A DNA stretch of 64,000 nucleotides from Aradus depressus (Eukaryota > Arthropoda > Insecta > Hemiptera > Aradidae). Below are positions 22,012-35,400 of this stretch, in pieces (position 1 is the first letter of the stretch; the number at the start of each line of letters is the position of its first letter). The stretch lies in the NCBI GenBank assembly GCA_963662175.1, contig OY759225.1:4475107-4539106 (forward strand), written 5' to 3'. The notes under the pieces were generated by a model. It had not been told where the DNA came from, searched no databases, and saw nothing but the letters and a program-made list of their open reading frames with translations. Both the position numbers and the translations under genes were made by a program.

Positions 22012-22216
22012 GGGGGCCATGGTGGCCGTGCGGGCTAGAGCGTAGGGCTTTGATCGCATGGTCCACGGTTTGCGGGTTCGAATCCCGTCCGGGAGTAAGT
22101 TTTATTTCGTAGATAAAACTCCCTCCCGGAGCCATGGATGTCGTAGATAACTTGATAACACAATGACATGGCTAATATGCATCGTACATAAAGCAAAAAA
22201 AAAAAAAAAAAAACTC
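22012..22216 (+). repeat. SINE-2 (second tRNA-headed SINE), with poly(A)
   Basis: The head ggccatggtggccgtgcggg is followed by a B-box gggttcgaatccc, a hairpin body (gttttatttcgtagataaa), catggctaatatgcatcg and a poly(A) tail at 22196-22213. It is distinct from SINE-1. The second copy is at 23126-23343. Confidence 0.8.
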
Positions 22217-22463
22217 AATTATTTAACATAATACTTTAAACTTAACATTTATTTAACATAATACTTTAAACTTAACATTTATTTAACATAATACTTTAAA
22301 CTTAACATTTATTTAACATAATACTTTAAACTTAACATTTATTTAACATAATACTTTAAACTTAACATTTATTTAACATAATACTTTAAACTTAACATTT
22401 ATTTAACATAATACTTTAAACTTAACATTTATTTAACATAATACTTTAAACTTAACATTTATT
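22217..22463 (+). repeat. 30-bp tandem array, about 8 copies
   Basis: The unit contains atttaacataatactttaaa; copies are almost identical and lie directly after the SINE-2 poly(A) tail. Confidence 0.9.
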
Positions 22464-22514
22464 ACAAAATATAATGTTGGAATGTGAAGTGATCCTTAAC
22501 GGGAGGGCTATATA

Positions 22515-22765
22515 GGTCATGTCACCTCCTACCAGAGCGCTCTTTCGTCGCTCTGGTGGACATGAGCCCGACTCTACTGTGGGAGTCCTAAATTTTTTTT
22601 CACCTAGGGTAGGGGTCTTTAACGAGTACCTGACATCGTACAGGCTCGGGACCATCGCTTAACGTCCCATCCGAAGGACGGTATACTTAAGTTTATTTGA
22701 CCTCCCAGATAAAATAAACTAAGGGCCTCGGTCGGGTTTCGAACCCACGACCTTGAGCTCAGAAG
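22515..22765 (-). repeat. SINE-1 copy, head truncated
   Basis: Minus-strand copy with a well preserved body and B-box (gggtttcgaacccacgacc on the plus strand) but lacking the A-box end. Confidence 0.8.
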
Positions 22766-23125
22766 GCCGTCGTGAAATGTAGTTCTGAAACACGAATTGT
22801 TAGAGGTTTCTTTGATTTACCCGAAAACTGTTAGTTCAATCGAAACCAAATTGTCACCAAAAATGTTTCTTATTAAATTTGCAATCGCAAATAATCCTCA
22901 GGTTTGACTAAAGTTATAGTGCCTCAAATAATTAAAAATTAAATTTCCGAAGGTAATATTTCAAAATGTTTAAATTGTACACAATCACTTGTTCTTCGAT
23001 TCTGGTAAACCCGAATTGAAGCCCAGGCCTGTTAAGCACTGATAAACTGCTTTGAAAAACTGATTTTTAATAACAGAAACACTTTTAACAAAGTAAACTT
23101 TTAATTTTAAAAGACCCTTCAAATA

Positions 23126-23343
23126 TACTCGGGAGCCATGGTGGCCGTGCGGGCTAGAGCGTAGGGTTTTAGTCGCATGGTCTCACCTTGGTTTGCGGGT
23201 TCGAATCCAGTCCGGGAGTGAGTTTTATTTCGTAGATAAAACTCCCTTCCGGGGCCATGGATGTCGTAAATAATTAGGTAAAACACCATTATAAGAGTCA
23301 TGGCTAATATGCATCGTACATGAAGCCAAAAAAAAAAAAAAAT
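23126..23343 (+). repeat. SINE-2 copy
   Basis: The head gagccatggtggccgtgcgg is at 23132, the B-box gggttcgaatcca, and poly(A) starts near 23327. It is followed by an (AT)n tract and a degenerate repeat opening actagctgacccgacagac. Confidence 0.8.
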
Positions 23344-23369
23344 AAAAATAAAATATATATATATATATA

Positions 23370-24030
23370 CTAGCTGACCCGACAGACGTCGTTCTGTCAA
23401 AAGCTATTGGACTGGATTTTTTTTAATTTATTTTTTTTACTTGGAACCACAGCAAGTTCCTACTTAAGAACACCGGGCACCTTAGATAGTATGCGCCTTG
23501 CAACTCCGTGCAACCAGCTATTAAGTTCTTAGGACCGCTGGGCAACACAGATAGTACGTAGTTAGGAACGCAGGGCACCGCAGCTAGTATGTGCCTTGCA
23601 ACAGCGGATGCCCTAGGTATTTTGTGCTTAAGAACGCTGGTGAGAGCTATTATTTACCGTGCAACGGTGCACCTTCAAGGTAATACATGCTTAGGAAACC
23701 CACCCTATTAAAATTAGGGCTATTTCCCATCTTTAAGAAAGCTCCATGTGAGATTCATTCAGCATTAATGGACCCCCGCCCCTCCCGTCCAAAAGGGTCA
23801 CAGCCAATTTTTAAATATTGCTTTTGAAACTACTATTTAGGTATATGCTTGCCCCCACAAACCCCCCTCCCGTTGACAATTTTGAGACGTCACATATCCT
23901 TTTTTTGTTTTTGTCTTTTAAAAATACTACATGTGAAATTCCATGACAATTCGACCATTCGTTAATGAGCTACAACTATCTTTGTATGCAGGCCAACCCC
24001 CCCTCCCGTGCAAAATTTAGCCAATCATTT
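23370..24030 (+). repeat. Dispersed repeat opening actagctgacccgacaga
   Basis: A common insect interspersed repeat start, with a degenerate version of the ctagtatgtgccttgcaac tandem seen at 6180-6500, ending near 24040 with attttattatatagatg. No coding sequence. Confidence 0.5.
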
Positions 24031-24230
24031 TTATTATATAGATGTAGATATGTAAAAACTGAATAAAACGAAACAGTAAGTAAATGACAAAGATGACAAC
24101 CAAAGATAAATCGAGGAACTTGCCAGAAGCGAAGATTTAAAAACAATCAAGAAAATAAAACGCACTAAAAACTGATAACACGCACTAAAAACTGAATAAA
24201 ACGAAACAGTAAGAGTTGTAATTACGTTTT

Positions 24231-24582
24231 AGGTTAGGTTAGGTTAGGTTTTATGACTCATGCCCGGGCTTTAACTACGAGGTCATATCGCCTACTACCA
24301 GAGCGCTCTTTCGTCACTCTGGTGGACATGAGCCCGACTCTACTGTGGGAGTCCTAAATTTTGCCTACCCTAAATTTTTATTCATCTAGGGTAGGGGTCT
24401 TTAACGAGTACCTGACATCGTACAGGCTCGGGACCATCGCTTAACGTCCCATCCGAAGGACGGCGTGCTTAAGTTTTTTTTACCTCCCAGATAAAATAAA
24501 CTAAGGGCCTCGGTCGGGCTACGAACCCACGACCTTGAGCTCAGAAGTCAAGCACGCACACCACTGAGCTACCGGCGCCCTC
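24231..24582 (-). repeat. SINE-1, full-length copy with TTAGG-type tail
   Basis: Minus strand; head (ggcgccggtagctcag) ends at 24582. The tail is four TTAGG-type units on the plus strand (24231-24252). Confidence 0.85.
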
Positions 24583-24869
24583 AATTACGTTTTATTCAGC
24601 CAAGAAAATAACATGCACTAAAAACTGAATAACACGAAACGGTAAGTAAATGATTTTCACTTGATCGATTCATTGTTCACATCGGTTATTACGACCCCAA
24701 ACATCGATTCTTCGATTAATCTATCTCAGATCGCCATTCCTAGAATTAACAGCTAAGAACTCTTCATAAGAACCTTCCTCGGACTTCAACGAATATTTGA
24801 AAAAAAAAATTAGCCGAATTGGTCCAGCCGTTCTCGAGTTTTGCGCTTAGCAAAATTTAGCACTCATTT

Positions 24870-24870
24870 T

Positions 24871-24930
<60 letters not shown>
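24870..24930 (+). repeat. (AT)n microsatellite
   Basis: About 60 bases of alternating AT, directly abutting the SINE-1 fragment at 24931. Confidence 0.95.
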
Positions 24931-25103
24931 TCGTTAAAGACCCCTGCCCTAGGTGAATAAAAATTTAGGGTAGGCAAAATTTAGGACTCCCACAGTAGAG
25001 TCGGGCTCATGTCCACCAGAGTGACGAAAGAGCGCTCTGGTAGTAGGCGATATGACCTCGTAGTTAAAGCCCGGACATGGGTCTACCTAACCTAACCTAA
25101 CTT
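24931..25103 (+). repeat. SINE-1 fragment with CCTAA tail
   Basis: Plus-strand 3' part from tcgttaaagacccctgccc through gatatgacctcgtag to a tail of three to four CCTAA-type units (25085-25101). Confidence 0.8.
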
Positions 25104-25219
25104 TAAATATAGGTTATACCGACATTTTCACCGTAACAGCTGTCATATGTTTCTTTAATATTTATTTAAACATTCAATTTAATGATAAAAACCCATATGA
25201 CTAATCGAAACTTTTTACG

Positions 25220-26091
25220 ATCCTCAGAGGGACTACAGGGATTTGTTCTCTTTACCATCTTGTTTCTCTGTGGTGTCTGCCGAACTTATAGCTATTTTAG
25301 AGTCCCTCAAATATGCTTTGAAGATGGATGAAATTAGAAATTTGGTTATTTTCAGCGATAGTCAACTCTCGTTTGGGCAACTAAGCAATTTCACTTATAA
25401 GAATATCAACAACATTGTATTGGAGATCGTAGAAAGTGTCTGCTTGCTTGAGAATAAAGGAACAAGAGTTAGGTTTGTTTGGGTGAAGGGACATGCGGGT
25501 ATTAAGGGCAATGAGATGGCGGGCAGTTTGGCAAGGAGAGCAGTCACAGAGGGGACAGCCCTGGGCAAGTCCTGTCTTCCCTATATAGACTTGTTTGGAG
25601 AGGTGAGGAAGAGATTGTGGTTCGATTGGCAGCAGGAGTACGCTTCTTCGGAGAAAGGATCATTTTATAAGAAAATTAATGCACAAGCTCAGCTCAAACC
25701 ATGGTTCCATGGGGAAAATCTAACAAAGGACTTTTGTAGGTCAATTTGCCGACTGAGAGCTAATCACGGTATTTGTGGATGGTATCTTCACAGAATAGGT
25801 CTGAGCGAAACCTCCAAGTGTAGGCATTGTGACGAGGTCGAGACTCTGGAGCACATGGTTATGAGTTGTAGCAAATACCAAATAGAACGATTAACAATGT
25901 TATCCAATGTAGAGAAATTGGTACACAGCGTTTTTGCTACACCACATTATTGGCATCAAACAATACTGAGATATATGGTAGTATTGTGCAGTTTTTAGGG
26001 TCGGTGCATGCAAAAGTATAAATTTATTATTACATAGACTGGCTATGGTGAAAAGCTAAGGCCAAGGAAAGGAGAAAAAAAAAAAAAAAAA
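25220..26091 (+). pseudogene. 5'-truncated LINE: RNase H domain and C-terminal zinc knuckle (I/R1/LOA-like)
   Basis: An uninterrupted frame to the TAG at 25996-25998 encodes an RNase H domain: SAELIAILESLKYAL (catalytic Glu), LVIFSDSQ (catalytic Asp), VRFVWVKGHAGIKGNEMAG (the final Asp is replaced by Gly). A CX2CX7HX4C knuckle (CRHCDEVETLEHMVMSC) follows. RNase H inside ORF2 is known from I, R1 and LOA type non-LTR elements. The upstream part of ORF2 is absent. The poly(A) at 26072-26091 marks the 3' end, so this is a standard 5'-truncated insertion. Confidence 0.8.
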
Positions 26092-26289
26092 AATCGAAAC
26101 TATATTATAATGATAACTCGGAACTTTTTTTTTTTTTAGTGGAAAACAGTCCTATCGAAATTGCTCCTTAATGTGAAATGATAAAATCTCTACTGTTGAG
26201 TGAGACGGTGTTTTTGAGACGGACAATATTATGACTGACCGAGGTGGCAACGGAGAGTAAATATCTTTTACCTGAAATTCAATATGAAG

Positions 26290-26434
26290 TTACATTCCGG
26301 TAGTATAAACCAAATGCCTCCAGGGACCGCCACACTTCTGCGTCGGGTCTCCGGAACAGTCATTTGCGGTGCACTTTCTGTCGTTTGTAACCAGCCTGTG
26401 CAACGGACGTTCGTTTCCACAGAAACACTCATTT
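26290..26434 (-). CDS. WSC-A exon 9: WSC domain 4, second half, stop
   Basis: The acceptor is tgatttcag. It encodes NECFCGNERPLH, CTANDCSGDPTQKCGGPW and HLVYTTGM, then TAA at 26292-26290. A good splice donor (CAG|GTAAAA) lies exactly 18 bases after the stop, as in WSC-B. Confidence 0.88.
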
Positions 26435-29400
26435 CTGAAATCAAAACCAATTTGGACATCTCTTCGTCAATTACTAACGTTATGCTTAATATTAAAGAAA
26501 ATCGAGGTTCTATGGTGTAAATAAAAAAAAAATAATAATTATTTGGCCAACGTTTCGGAAACTATTTATTTCCTTCTTCAGGGGCTTTTATTGACTTGAG
26601 TGGATGTGTGTGGTGAAGATGGTAAGTATTTCTGTCTGGGAGAGAACAAACTTCACCATACACATCCACTCGAGTCATTATAAAGCCCTAAAAAAGCAAC
26701 TAAATAGTTTCCGAAACGTTGGCCAAATATTGAGTTTTTTTTTTTGAATTTACACGACGCAACCTCAACATTGTAAAAGTTTGTCGACTCTGTCAGTCAT
26801 TGTAACGCTTAACATTCATGAATTGAGAATAGTTTTTATTGTTCCATTCGTCATTTAGTAAAAAAAAAGACACACACGTCGGTGGATCACCCAACCACGA
26901 ATTAATCAATTAAGTTTTCGCTCTCCCTCCAAAGCCAATCCACCTTTGGTCTGAAGCTCAATATTTGACTGACATAACCTTCTAAAACCTCATACTAAAT
27001 TTTATGTTGATAGATTCATTACATCGGCAGTTATTGAGATTTTCAAATTGAGTCCCCTTCTGATCTCCTCTCCCCTTCTGATCTCCTACCCCCTCCTGAT
27101 CTCCCCTCCCCTTCTGATCTCCCCTTCCCTTCTGATCTCCCCTCCCCTTGTGATCTCACCTGCCCTTGTGATCTCCCCTCCCCTTGTGATCTCCCCTCCC
27201 CTTGTGATCTCCTCTACCCTTCTGATCTCCCCTTCCCTTCTCATCTCCTCTCCCCTTCTGACCTCCCCTCCCCTTTTGATCTCCCCTTCTCCTCTGCTGA
27301 TTTGAAATTACATATGGAATGTCGTGTCAATTACAATGGCAGTTATTAAAGTTTTTGTGTTAAGCCTTCCCCCCTATTCCCCCTCTTCCCTTTGTCCATT
27401 TGACTGAAAATCAATAGATGTTGTCCTTCGAGGGTTCTGAATACACATATAAAATTTCGTGACGATACATTTATTCTATCGGGACTTATTGTTATCGTGT
27501 TCTCAGTCACTCAGAAAATCAGTTGAAAACTCCTTGCATCCTACTCTATATCGAAGTTAATCGAATTGGAAGCAGTGCTAAAATTTTTGAAAGTACGGTA
27601 AAATTCCGTGGAGCTTAGACGTACTGCTGATGCTAGACCAGTGCTGCTGTCTATGATTGATATTCTTTATTACAATTCTTACCCAAATTTAACAGCGGCG
27701 TAGGAATATCCTTCTGCAATGCAGTGATCAATGCAAACTTGGGGAGTGTTGTTGGTTAGTTTGACGTACGTTGAAAGAGGAAACGTTCGTGCCTTTTTTT
27801 GATCGGAGTAACATCCTACGTACTTTCCTTTTTCGACACCTGAAACACACCTGGAGGTTACAGTCTGAAACTCAGTTCTTAATAGAGGATGGATTTATAT
27901 TCGAAGATTTCATTTTGATTAAAAAATAAATCGTATAAATAAAGAAAATTAAAAAGATGATATATGAACAGGGCCGGCGAAGCTCAAGGCCGAGGCCCTT
28001 AGTTTATTTTATTTGGGAGGTAAAATAAACTTAAGCACACCGTCCTTCGGATGAGACGTTAAGCGATGGTCCCGAGCCTGTACGATGTCAGGTACTCGTT
28101 AAAGACCCTTGCCCTAGGTGAATAAAAATTTAGGGTAGGCAAAATTTAGGACTCTCACATTAGAGTCGGGCTCATGTCCACCATAAAGAGCGCTCTGGTA
28201 GTAGGCGATATGACCTCCTAGTTAAAGCCCGGGCATGAGTCATAATAACAAACGACGGTATTCGGCATGTATTTCGTGCAAAACATTTTATTTCATATCG
28301 AACATATATTTTAGTTTTCTCTACAAATTTTACTTGAAACGATTTTCGATTAGGTTATAAACACAAGCGGTATCTTCTAAAGTTATTAGGCCCTCAAGGA
28401 GTCTTAATTTTCGTCCGATTTCGGCCAAAATCTAAATCAGAAACTTATTCGGGGGACCTTGAAACATGAAAATCAGTTGAGAACTCGAACTCGGATTTTC
28501 GCACGATTACAATATTTCTTTACATTAGATTATAAGAGAGTAAAAAAAAATAAGACCAGTGAGGGCTACAATACTTACTGTTAAGTTTGTAGACACTGTT
28601 TGCGTTACGACCGCCACAGATGTTCCGCGTTTCTCCGCTACACGCCAAATCGCATTGAGAGCTCGGAACATGATCTTCGTCAAATGTGTCAGCACAGTAA
28701 CACTGGGTCCTGTGTCAAAGACAATGTTAGACAACGATATTATCTCATTGTTAACAATTCCAATACAAATAAGGGATGAAGGAAGTCTTGTGGAAAGCTA
28801 ATAAAATGAATAAAAAGTCGTCGTTGAATCACCCGGCAATATACTTCCCCAGAACGAATTAATCAATTAACTTTTCGCTCCCCCTCCAAAGCCCGTTGTC
28901 CGTTTGCGCTAATATTCAACTTGTGACTTACATAAAGGTAACACAGGTCACTTAGTGTGTAAAGGGACTTCCTTCAAATCCTCGCTATTCCAATGCCTCC
29001 TCAATATACAATCTTCTCCCTCTGATTAGCCTCTTATTTCCCTTCAACTTGAGACTTACATAAAGGTAACACAGGTCACTTAGTGTGTAAAGGTACTTCC
29101 TTCAAATCCTCGCTATTCCAATGCCTCTTCAATATACAATCTTCTCTCTCTGATTAGCCTCTTATTCCCCTTCAACTTGCGACTTACATAAAGATAACAC
29201 AGGTCACTTAGTGTGTAAAGGTACTTCCTTCAAATCCTCGCTATTCCAATGCCTCCTCAATATACAATCTTCTCCCTCTGATTAGCCTCTTATTCCCCTT
29301 CAACTTGCGACTTACATAAAGGTAACACAGGTCACTTAGTGTGTAAAGGGACTTCCTTCAAATCCTCGCTATTCCAATGCCTCCTCAATATACAATCTTC

Positions 29401-32400
29401 TCTCTCTGATTAGCCTATTATTTCCCTTCAACTTGTGACTTACATAAAGGTAACACAGGTCACTTAGTGTGTAAAGGGACTTCCTTCAAATCCTCGCTAT
29501 TCCAATGCCTCCTCAATATACAATCTTTTCTCTCTGATTAGCCTCTTATTTCCCTTCAACTTGTGACTTACATAAAGGTAACACAGGTCACTTAGTGTGT
29601 AAAGGGACTTCCTTCCAATCCTCTCTATTCCAATGCCTCCTCAATATACAATCTTCTCCCTCTGATTAGCCTATTATTTCCCTTCAACTTGTGACTTACA
29701 TAAAGGTAACACAGGTCACTTAGTGTGTAAAGGGACTTCCTTCAAATCCTCGCTATTCCAATGCCTCCTCAATATACAATCTTTTCTCTCTGATTAGCCT
29801 CTTATTTCCCTTCAACTTGTGACTTACATAAAGGTAACACAGGTCACTTAGTGTGTAAAGGGACTTCCTTCAAATCCTCTCTATTCCAATGCCTCCTCAA
29901 TATACAATCTTCTCCCTCTGATTAGCCTCTTATTCCCCTTCAACTTGCGACTTACATAAAGGTAACACAGGTCACTTAGTGTGTAAAGGGACTTCCTTCA
30001 AATCCTCGCTATTCCAATGCCTCCTCAATATACAATCTTCTCCCTCTGATTAGCCTCTTATTCCCCTTCCTCCATAATTTCTCGCTCCTTCACATTATTT
30101 CTATTTATTTATTTCTTTTCCGTATTTATTTTATTTATTTTTTCACCTTCGTCTTTTTATTTTATTTATTTTTTCATCAGTTTTTCTTAAATTACTTTTA
30201 TTGCAAACCTGGGCTAGATTTCCTTCTTCATAATCTTGATTTTTATATTTTTTTAAAATTTATTTTATCTTCTTCAATATATTTATTTAGGTACATTTAT
30301 TTTCGTATGATTTCTTCATAATGAAGCTGTTAATTTAATTATTTTTGTATTATATTTTATTATTTTTTTTTTATCTATTTCATCATTATCTATTTTATTT
30401 TTATTTTATTGTATTTTCTTATTTAGTTATATTCATTCTGTTCCTGTATCTATCCACTGTCGCACTTTTATCTCATTACTGATATTTTATTTATTTCTAT
30501 TTGTTGCTCTGTTCAGGGACTTTCATGTATTTATTCTTAGGGGACCTCGGTCCCAGAATACAATTTATTTTCATTTCATCTGAGACTCAGATCAACTTGA
30601 AGAAATGTATACCTGATGTTGATTTATCATTAAATGAAGTTAGTTATTATGACTCATGCCCGGGCGTTTAACTACAAGGTCGTATCGCCTACTACCAGAG
30701 CGCTCTTTCGTCACTCTGGTGGACATGTTTTGGCAATTTTTATTCACCTCCCAGATAAAATAAACTAAGGGCCTCGGTCGAATTTTGAATCCGCGAAATT
30801 AAGCTCAGTAAGCAAGCACGCATACCACTGAGCTACCGGCGCCCTCCCATGAATGAAAAAAATCAGCAATTTCATATCAGATAGGGGACAGGGTGTCACA
30901 GTCTTAGGTAATCTCAGATAAGCTGATTCTATAAATATGTCAACCTAGCCAACTTAAATGTCACTTTTGAACTTTGTGTTGACGATGGTTCAAGCCGAAA
31001 CCGGTACACATTGTGTATATATCTAGGGGAAATTAGAAAAAAGCCGGCAGCTGAAAGGTAGCATGCTAAGAAAGCCGGCTGAGGCCCGGCGGATGGGACG
31101 TTAAGCGATGGTCCCGAGCCTGTGCGATGACAGGTACTCGTTAAAGACCCTTACCCTAGGTGAATAAAAATTTAGGGTAGGCAAAATTTAGGACTCCCAC
31201 AGTAGAGTCGGGCTCATGTCCACCAGAGTGCCGAAAGAGCGCTCTAGTAGTAGGCGATATGACCTTGTAGTTAAAGTCCCGGGCATGAGTCATAATAACT
31301 AACTATTGTTATTAATAAACTATTAAAAGAGAAAAAACATTAAGGCGTAGTCAAGATCCACGCCGTCGATTTTCCGTGAAAACGTCGGGATAAAATCATT
31401 TTTCATTTTCTTTTCGATGCTGCCGTAGCTCTTGCATTTGCTCGGCACTAGACTTTTTAGGTTTTTAAAATTCCTTTTGATGCGAGCTTTCCTCTGATTT
31501 GCGTTTTCTATAATTCCGCGCATATTTACGATTCATATGAGACATCTTTAATTTTTTTTTGCAATTTTCAATTTAATACAGATTTTTACATATATTTCGG
31601 CGAATATTTTTATTATTTCACATTGAGTCTAGTAGTGCTCCTCAAGCTCTTTACAATGACACCCGAACTAACGTCTTATCTAAACGCGTTATCACGCTAC
31701 ACTAATTTCTAATTTTACACAACGCTAATTCGCAACAATCATCCGCCGGCGCCCACACTAGCCCGATAAAGTCACAGGCAAAACCAACACTGCACAACAA
31801 ACACGTACAGACATGCTCTAAGCATTGTGACCACAACCGTTGTTATCGCATTATTAGTCTTGTAGTTATTATCGATTGAAATCTGACGGTATTTTGTAAC
31901 AAAGGAAAGTTTGACCGGCTATCACTGTGCTTAACGAGCGAATAGACGTTTTCACGTCAATATCTCAAATACATATTTTTTTTTTTCAGTGAAAATATGA
32001 AACGTAATGATACCCAGACTGAAGGGCAGCAACTGTGTAGCTACTATCAAAGCAATATTCAGCACATCTTCTTGGAGTTAGCTCTCGAAGGAATAGCATA
32101 GACGTCTTGAAAACCCGGTCATCGGAAGGAGCCTTGAAGCAGCCTTCATAATTAGCATCCAAATTCCGAAGCACATCTGGAAAATATTAATATATTAATG
32201 TATTGTATATATTTTTTTTGAATAAATGATTCACTTTCCCAGCTATACGAGGTATGGAGAAGTTATGTAATCGGTCAGAAATTCGATGTGCAGTTTTCAA
32301 CGGTTTCTGTGAACACGATAACTCCCACGATAACATGCATGTATCAACAAGACATTTTATATGTTAATCATGAACTCTATAACGATGACAACTATTGTTT

Positions 32401-35400
32401 TTCAGTCAAATCGACCAAAGAGAAGGGGGAAGGCTCAACAGAAAGACTCTAGTAACTGTCATGTAAAGAAGAGTTGTGAAGGGGAAAGGCTCAACAGAAA
32501 GACTCTAGTAACTGTCATGTAAAGAAGAGTTGTGAAGGGGGAAAACTCAACAGAAAGACTCTAGTAACTGTCATGTAAAGAAGAGTTGTGAAGAGGGAAG
32601 GCTCAACAGAAAGACTCTAGTAACTGTCATGTAAAGAAGAGTTGTGAAGGGGGAAGGCTCAACAGAAAGAATCTAGTAACTGTCATGTAAAGAAGAGTTG
32701 TGAAGGGGGAAGGCTCAACAGAAAGACTCTAGTAACTGTCATGTAAAGAAGAGTTGTGAAGGGGGAAGGCTCAACAGAAAGACTCTAGTAACTGTCATGT
32801 AAAGAAGAGTTGTGAAGGGGGAAGGCTCAACAGAAAGACTCTAGTAACTGTCATGTAAAGAAGAGTTGTGAAGGGGAAAGGCTCAACAGAAAGACTCTAG
32901 TAACTGTCATGTAAAGAAGAGTTGTGAAGGGGGAAGGCTCAACAGAAAGACTCTAGTAACTGTCATGTAAAGAAGAGTTGTGAAGGGGGAAGGCTCAACA
33001 GAAAGACTCTAGTAACTGTCATGTAAAGAAGAGTTGTGAAGGGGGAAGGCTCAACAGAAATACTCTAGTAACTGTCATGTAAAGAAGAGTTGTGAAGGGG
33101 GAAGGCTCAACAGAAAGACTCTAGTAACTGTCATGTAAAGAAGAGTTGTGAAGGGGGAAGGCTCAACAGAAAGACTCTAGTAACTGTCATGTAAAGAAGA
33201 GTTGTGAAGGGGAAAGGCTCAACAGAAAGACTCTAGTAACTGTCATGTAAAGAAGAGTTGTGAAGGGGGAAGGCTCAACAGAAAGACTCTAGTAACTGTC
33301 ATGTAAAGAAGAGTTGTGAAGGGGGAAGGCTCAACAGAAAGACTCTAGTAACTGTCATGTAAAGAAGAGTTGTGAATGGGGAAGGCTCAACAGAAAGACT
33401 CTAGTAACTGTCATGTAAAGAAGAGTTGTGAAGGGGGAAGGCTCAACAGAAAGACTCTAGTAACTGTCATGTAAAGAAGAGTTGTGAAGGGGGAAGGCTC
33501 AACAGAAAGACTCTAGTAACTGTCATGTAAAGAAGAGTTGTGAAGGGGGAAGGCTCAACAGAAAGACTCTAGTAACTGTCATGTAAAGAAGAGTTGTGAA
33601 GGGGGAAGGCTCAACAGAAAGACTCTAGTAACTGTCATGTAAAGAAGAGTTGTGAAGGGGGAAGGCTCAACAGAAAGACTCTAGTAACTGTCATGTAAAG
33701 AAGAGTTGTGAAGGGGGAAGGCTCAACAGAAAGACTCTAGTAACTGTCATGTAAAGAAGAGTTGTGAAGGGGGAAGGCTCAACAGAAAGACTCTAGTAAC
33801 TGTCATGTAAAGAAGAGTTGTGAAGGGGGAAGGCTCAACAGAAATACTCTAGTAACTGTCATGTAAAGAAGAGTTGTGAAGGGGGAAGGCTCAACAGAAA
33901 GACTCTAGTAACTGTCATGTAAAGAAGAGTTGTGAAGGGGGAAGGCTCAACAGAAAGACTCTAGTAACTGTCATGTAAAGAAGAGTTGTGAAGGGGAAAG
34001 GCTCAACAGAAAGACTCTAGTAACTGTCATGTAAAGAAGAGTTGTGAAGGGGGAAGGCTCAACAGAAAGACTCTAGTAACTGTCATGTAAAGAAGAGTTG
34101 TGAAGGGGGAAGGCTCAACAGAAAGACTCTAGTAACTGTCATGTAAAGAAGAGTTGTGAATGGGGAAGGCTCAACAGAAAGACTCTAGTAACTGTCATGT
34201 AAAGAAGAGTTGTGAAGGGGGAAGGCTCAACAGAAAGACTCTAGTAACTGTCATGTAAAGAAGAGTTGTGAAGGGGGAAGGCTCAACAGAAAGACTCTAG
34301 TAACTGTCATGTAAAGAAGAGTTGTGAAGGGGGAAGGCTCAACAGAAAGACTCTAGTAACTGTCATGTAAAGAAGAGTTGTGAAGGGGGAAGGCTCAACA
34401 GAAAGACTCTAGTAACTGTCATGTAAAGAAGAGTTGTGAAGGGGGAAGGCTCAACAGAAAGACTCTAGTAACTGTCATGTAAAGAAGAGTTGTGAAGGGG
34501 GAAGGCTCAACAGAAAGACTCTAGTAACTGTCATGTAAAGAAGAGTTGTGAAGGGGAAAGGCTCAACAGAAAGACTCTAGTAACTGTCATGTAAAGAAGA
34601 GTTGTGAAGGGGGAAGGCTCAACAGAAAGACTCTAGTAACTGTCATGTAAAGAAGAGTTGTGAAGGGGGAAGGCTCAACAGAAAGACTCTAGTAACTGTC
34701 ATGTAAAGAAGAGTTGTGAAGGGGGAAGGCTCAACAGAAAGACTCTAGTAACTGTCATGTAAAGAAGAGTTGTGAAGGGGGAAGGCTCAACAGAAAGACT
34801 CTAGTAACTGTCATGTAAAGAAGAGTTGTGAAGGGGGAAGGCTCAACAGAAAGACTCTAGTAACTGTCATGTAAAGAAGAGTTGTGAAGGGGGAAGGCTC
34901 AACAGAAAGACTCTAGTAACTGTCATGTAAAGAAGAGTTGTGAAGGGGGAAGGCTCAACAGAAAGACTCTAGTAACTGTCATGTAAAGAAGAGTTGTGAA
35001 GGGGGAAGGCTCAACAGAAAGACTCTAGTAACTGTCATGTAAAGAAGAGTTGTGAAGGGGGAAGGCTCAACAGAAAGACTCTAGTAACTGTCATGTAAAG
35101 AAGAGTTGTGAAGGGGGAAGGCTCAACAGAAAGACTCTAGTAACTGTCATGTAAAGAAGAGTTGTAAAGGGGGAAGGCTCAACAGAAAGACTCTAGTAAC
35201 TGTCATGTAAAGAAGAGTTGTGAAGGGGGAAGGCTCAACAGAAAGACTCTAGTAACTCTCATGTAAAGAAGAGTTGTGAAGGGGAAAGGCTCAACAGAAA
35301 GACTCTAGTAACTGTCATGTAAAGAAGAGTTGTGAAGGGGGAAGGCTCAACAGAAAGACTCTAGTAACTGTCATGTAAAGAAGAGTTGTGAAGGGGGAAG

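Noticed and set aside
22030..22095. tRNA gene in the ggccatggtggccgtgcggg block
   Set aside because: Two copies with an identical downstream body and poly(A) show a SINE.
26023..26028. AATAAA on the minus strand as WSC-A polyadenylation signal
   Set aside because: It lies inside the inserted LINE tail beyond its poly(A), so it is unlikely to be the original signal; the conserved donor after the stop also suggests the UTR continues after an intron.
26284..26520. Plus-strand 78-codon frame over WSC-A exon 9
   Set aside because: Antisense shadow of the WSC exon; the minus strand has the domain, the splice acceptor and the phase.
27048..27305. Plus-strand frame of LLISSPLLISPPL-type repeats
   Set aside because: Product of the tandem of about 19 bp (ccccttctgatctcc) inside a PER copy; no start context and no conservation.
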